DNA of 64,000 nucleotides from Bacteroidales bacterium UBA6248 (GTDB lineage Bacteria > Bacteroidota > Bacteroidia > Bacteroidales > Lentimicrobiaceae), in the NCBI GenBank assembly GCA_002441345.1, contig DJVU01000095.1:1-64000 (forward strand), given 5' to 3'. A program made the position numbers and the translations under genes. Shown here in pieces: positions 32,458 through 40,950 of this stretch. How positions within the stretch are numbered: position 1 is the stretch's first letter; each line of letters begins with the position of its first letter. The notes beneath the pieces are model-generated. The model was not told the origin of the DNA. It ran no database searches and saw nothing but the letters and a program-made list of their open reading frames with translations.

Positions 32458-32540
32458 TACCACTTGCATTCGCAATTGACATTTCAACATTTCTTGCAGA
32501 GGGTAGCCATTGTTTGTTTTAATTTGCAGAAAAAATTGAG

Positions 32541-33074
32541 GTGACAAAGCATGCACTGGAAAGAATCCGGCTGGGCGATCTTCTGATGCGCGAACAATCC
32601 CGCCCGAACACCGATATGGTGGTAAACATTATTCTTAAGAGACCCGAATTATTCAGCGACCTGTGGAGTTTTATGCTCGACAACAACGGGATCATCAGCC
32701 GAAGAGCTGCCTGGGCAGCAGATCTTTGCACAGAAATTGACCCCGGCTTTCTCAACGGCCGCCTTGAAGCTCTGATCGAACACCTTCCGTCGTTCAGCAG
32801 CGACGGTCTCAAACGGCATGGACTGCGAATACTCACCCGCGAAACTTTGCCCGAATCCAGATTTGGCGTTCTGGCCGACACCTGCTTCAAATGGCTCGAA
32901 GCCCCTTCTGAAAGTATCGCCGTTAAAGTCTACTGCATGGAGATATTAATGGAGATTGCACTGGCGTTGCCCGAAATAAGCAGAGAATTGCGCGATATAA
33001 TCGAAATACAGATGGAAGAGGCGAGTCCCGGATTTCGGAGTATGGGAAGGAAAGTACTGAAACAGCTCAACTGA
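32541..33074 (+). CDS. HEAT-repeat-like helical protein of unknown function
   Basis: 177 aa from GTG 32541. The whole sequence is amphipathic helix pairs ('NIILKRPELFSDLWSFML', 'GIISRRAAWAADLCTEIDP', 'GLKRHGLRILTRETLP', 'SIAVKVYCMEILMEIALALP'), the pattern of HEAT/armadillo-type solenoids. No catalytic motif, signal peptide or membrane segment. It begins 84 bp after the terminator of the candidate RNA on the same strand, so it could be attenuated by that RNA or have its own promoter. Function unknown; a protein-binding scaffold is the usual role of such folds. Confidence 0.72.
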   Translation: MTKHALERIRLGDLLMREQSRPNTDMVVNIILKRPELFSDLWSFMLDNNGIISRRAAWAADLCTEIDPGFLNGRLEALIEHLPSFSSDGLKRHGLRILTRETLPESRFGVLADTCFKWLEAPSESIAVKVYCMEILMEIALALPEISRELRDIIEIQMEEASPGFRSMGRKVLKQLN

Positions 33075-33183
33075 GTCCATTTCTTTTTCAGAATGATATT
33101 TCTTGCACTGTATTGCACGACCAGTCCTGTAAAACACCCTGATCTATATTTGTGATTAAGCTTTCAGAAGGCTTTTATTGCCT

Positions 33184-33666
33184 TCAGGCGGCCAGCTCCG
33201 GAAGCCCGGTAATGAATGCACCGGCTGATAGTAAAACTACCAGCATCAGCAGATACAGACTGATAAATACAATGGTTAATATTCCAACTGTCCTGAAATG
33301 CAGCATAAGATTGCGCAGAGCCTGACTTAGCAATCCATTATCCGATGATTTTAAAGCAAGGTGCATAAACTTACTAAACCGGAAAAGATAAATTAGGGGA
33401 AGGATGTATATAGCTATGGTAATCAGATACATAAGTCCAAGCATTGGAAGAGGGTAGGGGAGAGGCATGTCAAAGCCGTCGTTGATTTTTGGTATTACAA
33501 CCATCATTACAATCGTTATAACTGCCATAAAAAACAATCCAACCAGTGCCAGAATCCCGAAAAAGGTGGTCCATTTTCTGAGTTCATTGAGTGATCTGGT
33601 GGCAGAAGGCCAGCCAAAGATATTTTGCGACGACAGATCCGGATTGCTGCTGGTGTTTGGTTCCAT
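33184..33666 (-). CDS. Small membrane protein of unknown function (DUF5362-like)
   Basis: 160 aa. The N-terminal 40 residues are polar, then three hydrophobic segments follow: 'FFGILALVGLFFMAVITIVMMVVI', 'MLGLMYLITIAIYILPLIYLF' and 'VGILTIVFISLYLLMLVVLLSAG'. The linker 'FRFSKFMHLALKSSDNGLLSQALRNL' is amphipathic. The layout resembles small Bacteroidota proteins labelled DUF5362. No enzymatic motif. CAAATATA at 33700-33707 (TATATTTG on its strand) may be the -7 box. Confidence 0.7.
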   Translation of the reverse strand: MEPNTSSNPDLSSQNIFGWPSATRSLNELRKWTTFFGILALVGLFFMAVITIVMMVVIPKINDGFDMPLPYPLPMLGLMYLITIAIYILPLIYLFRFSKFMHLALKSSDNGLLSQALRNLMLHFRTVGILTIVFISLYLLMLVVLLSAGAFITGLPELAA

Positions 33667-33705
33667 GGGAGTGGTTTGGCTTTAACTTGTGTGTACAGGC
33701 AAATA

Positions 33706-33728
33706 TAAAAAAAGCAGCTTAAGCTGCC
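33706..33728 (-). terminator. Rho-independent terminator after the acidic-tail gene
   Basis: GCAGCTTAAGCTGC (33714-33727) is a perfect 14-bp palindrome with a run of T on the minus-strand side, just below the stop of the 33735-34037 gene. Confidence 0.75.
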
Positions 33729-33734
33729 TTTTAA

Positions 33735-34037
33735 TTATTCCTCATTATCGTCTCCCTGATCGTTATCCGGGAAATTTTCCTCTGATTCCTTTTCATTGTT
33801 CACATCATCAAGATTTTCTTCCTCGTTGAGACTGCCTTTGCTATCAATTTTTACGGGAACCTTTACCAGATAGCTGGCATCGGCTGTATCTACGGTGATA
33901 GCATAAAAGAACTCATCGCCCTTGGTTTTAACCTTAATAACATGATTGGAGTAACCCAAAGGATATTTGAGTCTGATGGCCTCGAGCACCTCAGGGCTGA
34001 CGTTACTGTAGCTTACAACCAATCGTTTTCGTTCCAT
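33735..34037 (-). CDS. Conserved small protein with acidic tail, unknown function
   Basis: 100 aa. A compact N-terminal part of about 65 residues ('ERKRLVVSYSNVSPEVLEAI', 'YPLGYSNHVIKVKTKGDEFFYAI', 'ASYLVKVPVKI') is predicted alpha/beta. A highly acidic disordered tail ('NEEENLDDVNNEKESEEN') follows. Proteins of this shape are common in Bacteroidota and unassigned. No membrane or export signal. A terminator lies just downstream. Confidence 0.75.
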   Translation of the reverse strand: MERKRLVVSYSNVSPEVLEAIRLKYPLGYSNHVIKVKTKGDEFFYAITVDTADASYLVKVPVKIDSKGSLNEEENLDDVNNEKESEENFPDNDQGDDNEE

Positions 34038-34156
34038 ATTGTAACTGGCTTTTTAAAAGGGTACAATAATACACAAGTAAATAATTCAATCAATTCATTA
34101 ATTGTTAATTTTTTTTAAATAATGTCCGGAATTTTCTCCCGGTTTCAAATCCCGAA

Positions 34157-36181
34157 TCACGTGATGTCAGAAACCCTGGCCAGCACCATTACAGTGCGGT
34201 TTGTACTATAGATTGACAGTCTGAGTGTTTCATCATTTTTCCCTTGTACCGCCGGGTATACGATGTTTTCATCAATGCGGCCGTGTCCGCCAAATACCTC
34301 GTTATCTGAATTCAGAATTATGCGGTAGTTGCCCTTTTCAATTACATTGAACTCATAACCAGGGATGCTGTTTGAAGGGTGGAAGTTAAAGAGGAATACC
34401 AAAGGACCCCGGCTGAAAGCCAGTGTTTTGTTATTCTCATCCATGTGAAGCTGAATGGCAAATTCCTCATCAAAAATCCGGTATTTTTCCGCTAAACCAA
34501 CCATGGCTTCATCAAATGCCGCCAAAAACCTGTATTTAAGATCCTGGTTTTTAACCAACGACCACTGGCGACGGGCATAGTAATAGCTCCAGTTGTTGCC
34601 TTCACGCGGAAAATCGATCCATTCCGGGTGGCCGAATTCGTTGCCCATAAAATTTAAGTAAGCATGTCCGCCAAGTGACAGGGTAAACATACGAATCATT
34701 TTGTGCAGTGCAATACCTCTTTCAACCACCAGGTTCATGTCGTTCGCCTGCATATGCCAGTACATCTCTTTGTCCATCAACCAGAAAGCAATGGTTTTAT
34801 CGCCAACCAGGGCCTGATCATGCGACTCGGCATAGGCAACCGTTTTAACGCCAGGCAGACGGTTATTCATAACGTGCCACATTTCATGTACACTCCAGTC
34901 TTCGTCCCGTTTTTCTTTAAGCTGTTTTATCCAGAAATCGGGCAATCCCATGCCAAGCCTGTAATCGAATCCTATTCCTCCTTCACTTATTTTTGCAGTT
35001 AAGCCCGGCATTCCGGTTACATCTTCGGCAATAGAAACGGCATCGGGTCTCAGGGAATGAATCAGCCGGTTGGCAAGCTGAAGATAGGTAACAGAGTCCC
35101 ATTCAACGCCTTCACGGAAGTACTTTTCAGGTGTATCAATCACCGCATTTCCATGATGGAAATACATCATAGAGCCAACACCGTCGAAGCGGAATCCGTC
35201 GAAATGGAATTCGTTCATCCAGTATTTGACATTCGAAAGCAGAAACTGAAGGACTTCCGTTTTTCCGTAATCGAACAGCAATGAGTCCCAGTCGGGATGA
35301 AGACCCCGCGCACCAGGATGAAAGTACTGACTGTCGGTTCCATCGAACATATTAAGCCCTTCGTTAACATTTTTTACGGTATGGGAATGCACGATGTCCA
35401 TAATTACGGCAATTCCCATGCTGTGAGCTTTCCTGATCAGCATTTTCAGTTCTTCGGGAGTACCGAAGCGGGAGGTCGGTGCGAAAAAGTTGGCTACATG
35501 GTATCCGAAAGAACCGTAATACGGATGTTCCTGAACGGCCATCATTTGTATGGCATTGTATCCCAGCTGTTTAATCCACGGAAGGGTATTTTCCATAAAC
35601 TCCTCGTAAGTTCCGACGCCTTCTTTTTCCTGAGACATTCCTACGTGGCATTCATAAATAAACAGTTTTTGATCGCGCGGGATACGGAAGCGGTCGCCTT
35701 CCCAGTTGTAATCGGAAAACCATAGCTGTCCGGAGAAGTTCCGGGTATCTTCATCCTGAACCACACGGCGGATATAAGCAGGGATCCGGGGCAGAAAACC
35801 ATTGGAGGATTCTACCCATACCTTTACTTTGCTGCCATGTACAAATGTATTACCATAGGTTTTCTTATCCAGAAAAATTTCCCAGACTCCGTTGTCTGTT
35901 CTGTGCAGGGGATGGGAGCGGGGATCCCAGTTGTTAAAATCGCCCGATAGAAAGAGCTGATGCGCAGAGGGAGCCCATTCACGGTAATACCAGCCTTTTT
36001 CTTTGCTGTTGTAGTTAATTCCCAGGTATTTATAGGCATCGGCGAAGCGTGAAAGCGTATTATATCTATCTTCAATAGATGTGATTCGCTCCTTAAAGCG
36101 CTGATACCTGGCGATTACATCGTTTGTTACGGGTGTCAGCCATGGATCGGTTTTTACAATTCCTGGAATTCGGGTTTTCAT
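34157..36181 (-). CDS. glgB: 1,4-alpha-glucan branching enzyme
   Basis: 674 aa, the shorter GH13_8 form related to eukaryotic branching enzymes. An N-terminal CBM48/E_set ('APSAHQLFLSGDFNNWDPRSHPL') precedes the GH13 TIM barrel. The catalytic nucleophile Asp lies in 'FDGFRFDGVGSM', the acid/base Glu in 'SIAEDVTGMPG' and the transition-state Asp in 'YAESHDQALVGDK'. A C-terminal all-beta domain ends the protein. It adds alpha-1,6 branches to glycogen. No other glycogen gene is adjacent, though a small CBM48 protein lies at 47.4 kb. Confidence 0.95.
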   Translation of the reverse strand: MKTRIPGIVKTDPWLTPVTNDVIARYQRFKERITSIEDRYNTLSRFADAYKYLGINYNSKEKGWYYREWAPSAHQLFLSGDFNNWDPRSHPLHRTDNGVWEIFLDKKTYGNTFVHGSKVKVWVESSNGFLPRIPAYIRRVVQDEDTRNFSGQLWFSDYNWEGDRFRIPRDQKLFIYECHVGMSQEKEGVGTYEEFMENTLPWIKQLGYNAIQMMAVQEHPYYGSFGYHVANFFAPTSRFGTPEELKMLIRKAHSMGIAVIMDIVHSHTVKNVNEGLNMFDGTDSQYFHPGARGLHPDWDSLLFDYGKTEVLQFLLSNVKYWMNEFHFDGFRFDGVGSMMYFHHGNAVIDTPEKYFREGVEWDSVTYLQLANRLIHSLRPDAVSIAEDVTGMPGLTAKISEGGIGFDYRLGMGLPDFWIKQLKEKRDEDWSVHEMWHVMNNRLPGVKTVAYAESHDQALVGDKTIAFWLMDKEMYWHMQANDMNLVVERGIALHKMIRMFTLSLGGHAYLNFMGNEFGHPEWIDFPREGNNWSYYYARRQWSLVKNQDLKYRFLAAFDEAMVGLAEKYRIFDEEFAIQLHMDENNKTLAFSRGPLVFLFNFHPSNSIPGYEFNVIEKGNYRIILNSDNEVFGGHGRIDENIVYPAVQGKNDETLRLSIYSTNRTVMVLARVSDIT

Positions 36182-36682
36182 CCGGATAGTTTTTAATGGT
36201 GTGCAACAGGCAGCCGATTACATGGCAGGAATTCCGGTCATGGTCATACAACGATTAATCGACATTTGATGCAGCGAGTGTTAAACAAACGGTTATGCTT
36301 TGGGTTCACGGAACAATGCATAACCGCATATTAAATATAGGAAAGGAATTTGCTGTACAGTAGAAATTGTCGGAATTTTTTTAAAATTTCCCGGATATTC
36401 TGTGCAGGTGTGCGAAGAATGAATTTATAGAGGGATATGGAAGGTTATGATGTGAGGTTGAAAGCAAAAACTTATGGAATAAAGCCGGGAACCTTTTGTT
36501 ATATAATTTATATTATGTCAAATAAGTGTTTTAAGCACCCCTCCCTTTTAGGTCGGAATAGAAATTCTGTGCTGTTCGTTTAAATGGTCACCCCCATTCG
36601 CACTTTTGCTAACGAGAAGTAATTCCTGAAAAAAAACAGCCCGTGATTTCTCACAGGCTGCCATAATCAGAATATTTTATGG
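36182..36682. other. 500-bp AT-rich intergenic region upstream of glgB
   Basis: No convincing gene. It contains a perfect 10-bp palindrome CGATTAATCG (36252-36261), a 9-bp inverted repeat CGGTTATGC/GCATAACCG (36290-36298 and 36318-36326, 19-nt loop), and near the far end the terminator of the TPR gene. A 48-codon frame at 36437 looks spurious. The palindromes lie 70-145 bp upstream of glgB and could be operator sites for it. Confidence 0.5.
36629..36660 (-). terminator. Rho-independent terminator after the TPR gene
   Basis: On the minus strand AGCCTGTGA and TCACGGGCT pair with a 4-nt loop and are followed by eight T (complement of 36629-36636). Confidence 0.88.
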
Positions 36683-37834
36683 TTATTCCATTTCGCTGAG
36701 CTTCTCATTTACGTCCTTCATTTTTTCGTACATCTGAAGACGTGTGTAGATTTCTTTAAGCGAAAGCAGCGTGCTCTTGTCGGTTGCGTCCAGACGTGAA
36801 GCTGTTTCAAGATAAGGAATTGATTTTGTAAGTATTTCGTCGGCACGAGTCTTTAATTCGTTAAACTCTTTTTCGGCAGACAGAGGAAGTTTATTGGCTT
36901 CATCAATGATGGTTGCAGCCTGGTTAACATACAAGGCTCCCAGGTTGTAATTGGCCTCAAAATACTCCGGATTCAGTTCAATAGCCTTGATGTAAGCATT
37001 TTCTGCGGCTTCGGTATTACCCATTACAGCATAGTTTACACCTACTGCATAATGAATTGTTGGGTTATTGGGATCGGTTTTAACGGCCTCTGCCAGGTTA
37101 TCCATTGCTTTGTCATTATCGCCTTTAGCAAGGTAAACATTGGTTTCAGCGATCAGCAGGTTGAAATCATCCGGGTATTTCTGACGTCCTTCAAGCAAAA
37201 CTGCCACTGCAGCCGTTGTGTCCTTCTCTTCGAGATATATACCCGAAAGTGAGTTGTAAAGCAAAGGCTGTTTGTAGTTCATATCTTTTACCTTAGTATA
37301 GTACTCTTTGGCTTTAGCGAATTCCCTTGCATTTTCTGCTGCCAGAGCAACGTTGAACATGGCAAGCGTATCGGTATTTCCAAACGTTTCGCTCACTCCT
37401 ACTGCCGATTCAAAAGCATTCATTGCTGCGGTATAGTTGGGTGGATCAGCAGTAAACTGCTGAACTCCTTCATTATAGAGTTGTTCGCTGACAATAAAAA
37501 GGTTTTGAATGGTTTCGGTATAGAATTCTTTCTTAGAATCTATTTCAAGAAGCTTTTTGTATGATTCATAAGCTTTTCCAAGCGCGTTCTGTTCGAGAGC
37601 CTTGTATTCGGGTTTATCGCTCATGTGAATCTGAAGGTAGATGTTTCCCCTGTAAAACCATGTTTTCGGATCGTTCATGGTAGAGGCATCTGCAATAGTG
37701 GGCTCGATGTTTTGCATGGCCTTGTCAAGCTCCCCTTTTCTGAGGTTGTTGAAAGCTGTTGTGCGCAGTGCTTTCTGCCCGAAGGCGACCGATACTGCCA
37801 TAACCATGACTAAAATCAAAGAAATTTTTCTCAT
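36683..37834 (-). CDS. Secreted tetratricopeptide-repeat protein
   Basis: 383 aa with a signal peptide ('SLILVMVMAVSVAFGQ'). Several TPR units follow, most clearly 'PTIHYAVGVNYAVMGNTEAAENAYIKAIELNP' (about residues 255-286) and 'YFEANYNLGALYVNQAATII'. Others are more degenerate. TPR proteins scaffold protein complexes; this one would be periplasmic or on the inner face of the outer membrane. No other operon member is evident. gyrA lies upstream on the same strand, 175 bp away. Confidence 0.85.
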   Translation of the reverse strand: MRKISLILVMVMAVSVAFGQKALRTTAFNNLRKGELDKAMQNIEPTIADASTMNDPKTWFYRGNIYLQIHMSDKPEYKALEQNALGKAYESYKKLLEIDSKKEFYTETIQNLFIVSEQLYNEGVQQFTADPPNYTAAMNAFESAVGVSETFGNTDTLAMFNVALAAENAREFAKAKEYYTKVKDMNYKQPLLYNSLSGIYLEEKDTTAAVAVLLEGRQKYPDDFNLLIAETNVYLAKGDNDKAMDNLAEAVKTDPNNPTIHYAVGVNYAVMGNTEAAENAYIKAIELNPEYFEANYNLGALYVNQAATIIDEANKLPLSAEKEFNELKTRADEILTKSIPYLETASRLDATDKSTLLSLKEIYTRLQMYEKMKDVNEKLSEME

Positions 37835-38009
37835 TGTGTTTTTGATTACAGGTTTCTAAATCTGTTTCTATTTGCAAACCTACACGAATTAATTTCAATA
37901 TACAATATGCGTTGAAAAATTCATGCAATTTCCACCTTAGCTCCTAATCATGTCATTATCAGTGGAAAAATGAAGCTTGCGATAGGTTAATGCAATTTCC
38001 GTACCATAT

Positions 38010-40604
38010 TTAGTTTTCCTCCGGCTCTTCGGTCTTATCCTTTTGATCTTCAGAGTCTTGGTCTTCATCAACAGGATAAACTTCGAAAGAACTTACGGTG
38101 GTCTCAACGGTTTCGCCTTCGACAGGTGCCAATTCTGCATCCACCTCTTCTTCTCCTTCAACTTCTACTTTAGTAACAGCAGCTATTGAATCGTTGTCGC
38201 GAAGGGTAATCAGTCTTACGCCCTGGGTTGCGCGTCCCATCACACGGAGGTCGGCAACGGCCATGCGGATGATAAGTCCGCTTCGGTTGATAATCATCAG
38301 GTCGTCGTTATCGGTTACGGAATCTATCGAGATCAGCTGCCCGGTTTTATCGGTGATATTGATGGTTTTTACTCCTTTTCCTCCCCTGTTGGTGATCCGG
38401 TAATCGTCGAGTCTGGAACGTTTTCCATAACCATTTTCGCTTACCACCAGGATGTCGGAGTTGTCGTTTTCGGGGCAGATCATACCCACCACTTCATCTG
38501 TTTTACCGCCCAGGGTTATACCTCTGACACCTGAAGCATTTCGTCCCATCGGGCGAACGGTATTTTCATGGAAGCGTATAGCTCTTCCCGATTTAAGTGC
38601 CATAATGACTTCGCTGTTGCCATTGGTAAGTCTTGCTTCCAGCAGCTGATCGTCTTCCCGGATAGTAATTGCGTTTATACCGTTTTGGCGTGGTCTGCTG
38701 TAGGCTTCGAGCGATGTTTTTTTAATTACGCCCTTGCGGGTGCATAGAATGATGAAATTATTGTTAATGTAATCCTCATCCTTGATACTCTTCAGGTTGA
38801 TAAATGCTCTGACCTTATCGTCGGGTTCAATATTGATAAGGTTTTGAATCGCCCGGCCTTTCGAGGTTTTTGTTCCTTCCGGAATTTCAAATACGCGCAT
38901 CCAGAAAACTTTACCCTTTTCTGTAAAGAAGAGCATATAATTATGCATAGTAGCAACATAGAGATATTCAAGGAAATCCTCGTCGCGGATATCTGAGCCT
39001 TTAGCCCCTCTCCCACCCCGGTTCTGGCGGCGGTATTCGCTGAGTGCCGTGCGTTTGATGTAACCCATGTGTGAAATCGTGATTACAACATTTTCATCGG
39101 CAATGGTATCTTCGATGCGGAAGTCGCTGGCCGAATAAACGATTTCGGTTCTGGCTTCATCGCCGTAGTTTGCCTTGATTTCGAGAAGTTCATTTTTGAT
39201 GATCTCCATCCGCAAACTTTCATTTTCAAGAATATTGCGGTAATGTTCAATCATCTTCAGGAGTTCGTTGTACTCATCTCTGACTTTTTCTCTCTCGAGT
39301 CCGGTAAGGCGTTGCAAACGCATGTCGAGGATTGCTCTGGCCTGGATTTCGGAAAGATTGAAGTTTTCCATAAGTCCGTTCCTGGCTTCTTCGGGCGTAC
39401 GTGATGAACGGATGAGTGCGATAACCTCGTCGAGGTGATCGAGAGCAATCAGAAGCCCTTCCAGGATGTGCGCCCGTTTTTCGGCTTCATTGAGTTCGTA
39501 GCGGGTGCGGCGGATAACCACATCATGGCGGTGTTCCACAAAGTACTCTATCAGTTGCTTCAGGTTCAGCAGCATAGGCCTTCCTTTGACAAGGCAAATG
39601 TTGTTTACACTGAAGGATGTCTGCAGCTGTGTATACTGATACAGCTTATTGAGGACTACATTGGTAATAGCATCGCGTTTAAGCTCATAAACGACCCTGA
39701 GTCCGTTTCTGTCGGATTCGTCGCGGATATCGGAAATGCCTTCCAGTTTTTTATCCATGATAAGGTCGGCAGTTTTCCGGATCATTTCCGCTTTGTTAAC
39801 CTGGTATGGGATAGAAGTAACAATAATACTCTCCTTACCGTGGTTATCGGTTTCAATTTTTGTTTCTCCCCGCATGATGATTCTTCCGCGACCGGTTTCA
39901 TAGGCATCCCTGACACCTTCATAACCGTATATGATGCCGCCGGTAGGAAAATCCGGAGCTTTAATGAACTTCATGAGTTCCGGGATGGTAATCTCGTGGT
40001 TGTCGATATATGCAACCACGCCGTCAACTACTTCACTGAGGTTGTGCGGGGGCATATTGGTGGCCATACCTACAGCAATTCCTGAAGCACCGTTGATCAG
40101 AAGATTTGGGATGCGTGCGGGCAGGACTGTAGGTTCTTCAAGCGAATCGTCGAAGTTCAGCTGAAAGTCGACCGTATCCTTGTTGATATCGGCCAGCATT
40201 TCTTCCGCAATTTTTCTCAATCGGGCTTCGGTATAACGCATAGCAGCCGGGCTGTCGCCGTCGATTGAACCGAAGTTTCCCTGACCATCCACCAGCGGGT
40301 AGCGCAGGGACCAGTCCTGGGCCATACGAACCATTGCATCGTACACGGAGCTGTCGCCGTGCGGATGGTATTTACCGAGTACTTCTCCGACGATCCTGGC
40401 ACTCTTCTTATAGGATCTGTTTGAAAGAACTCCCAGATCAAGCATTCCGTACAACACTCTGCGATGTACCGGCTTCATTCCGTCGCGAACATCCGGCAGT
40501 GCACGGGAAACAATGACCGACATCGAATAGTCGATGTAAGCCGATTTCATCTGGTTTTCAATGTTTACTTTAATGATCTTCTCTTCACCTGATTGATTTT
40601 CCAT
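38010..40604 (-). CDS. gyrA: DNA gyrase subunit A
   Basis: 864 aa, full length, no intein. The winged-helix breakage-reunion domain has catalytic Tyr124 in 'AMRYTEARL'. The quinolone-resistance region reads 'HPHGDSSVYDAM', with Ser85 and Asp89 at the E. coli Ser83 and Asp87 positions, so it looks quinolone-sensitive by sequence. The C-terminal beta-pinwheel carries the GyrA-box-like 'RRQNRGGRGAKG', which separates gyrase from ParC. It ends with a long acidic tail. Type II topoisomerase that introduces negative supercoils with GyrB. Confidence 0.96.
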   Translation of the reverse strand: MENQSGEEKIIKVNIENQMKSAYIDYSMSVIVSRALPDVRDGMKPVHRRVLYGMLDLGVLSNRSYKKSARIVGEVLGKYHPHGDSSVYDAMVRMAQDWSLRYPLVDGQGNFGSIDGDSPAAMRYTEARLRKIAEEMLADINKDTVDFQLNFDDSLEEPTVLPARIPNLLINGASGIAVGMATNMPPHNLSEVVDGVVAYIDNHEITIPELMKFIKAPDFPTGGIIYGYEGVRDAYETGRGRIIMRGETKIETDNHGKESIIVTSIPYQVNKAEMIRKTADLIMDKKLEGISDIRDESDRNGLRVVYELKRDAITNVVLNKLYQYTQLQTSFSVNNICLVKGRPMLLNLKQLIEYFVEHRHDVVIRRTRYELNEAEKRAHILEGLLIALDHLDEVIALIRSSRTPEEARNGLMENFNLSEIQARAILDMRLQRLTGLEREKVRDEYNELLKMIEHYRNILENESLRMEIIKNELLEIKANYGDEARTEIVYSASDFRIEDTIADENVVITISHMGYIKRTALSEYRRQNRGGRGAKGSDIRDEDFLEYLYVATMHNYMLFFTEKGKVFWMRVFEIPEGTKTSKGRAIQNLINIEPDDKVRAFINLKSIKDEDYINNNFIILCTRKGVIKKTSLEAYSRPRQNGINAITIREDDQLLEARLTNGNSEVIMALKSGRAIRFHENTVRPMGRNASGVRGITLGGKTDEVVGMICPENDNSDILVVSENGYGKRSRLDDYRITNRGGKGVKTINITDKTGQLISIDSVTDNDDLMIINRSGLIIRMAVADLRVMGRATQGVRLITLRDNDSIAAVTKVEVEGEEEVDAELAPVEGETVETTVSSFEVYPVDEDQDSEDQKDKTEEPEEN

Positions 40605-40950
40605 TACTTAGCTCGTTCCTTATTAAGAAATTATTACCCTTACAAAAGGGTTACGAAGGTACGCTTTTTTTGGATAGAAAATCAGCGAGTGGCAAGCCAA
40701 AAACCTGTCATTTTCCAACATCGGGCGGTTGAAAAATAAAACGGCATCGTATTTGATCTGACAACCGGCATTTATGCAAAAATTTAAATTCTAAAACATT
40801 TACAAATGCTTGTTTAACAGCATTACAAGCAGTAATTTTGAACTTTGGAAAACTTCCGTTAAGGAATGTTGTTAATTTTTATTATAAAGAGCTTGAACGG
40901 TACAGGCAAGTCCGCCTTACACATGACAGGCTCTCTAACTCTCTAATCAA
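40605..40950. other. Shared gyrA-clpC divergent promoter region
   Basis: 346 bp with no gene. It holds the clpC promoter at 40810-40840 and presumably that of gyrA, for which I see only a weak box (CGAAGGTA, 40654-40661). No operator repeat such as CtsR sites is visible. Confidence 0.5.
40810..40840 (+). promoter_or_regulatory. Probable Bacteroidota promoter for clpC
   Basis: TTG at 40810-40812, 20 nt, then TAATTTTG at 40833-40840. The transcript would begin near 40846 with a leader of about 105 nt. Confidence 0.65.

Noticed and set aside
36437..36583. 48-codon frame in the glgB upstream gap
   Set aside because: No hydrophobic or domain pattern, low-complexity AT-rich composition, and it lies in an intergenic region with palindromes.
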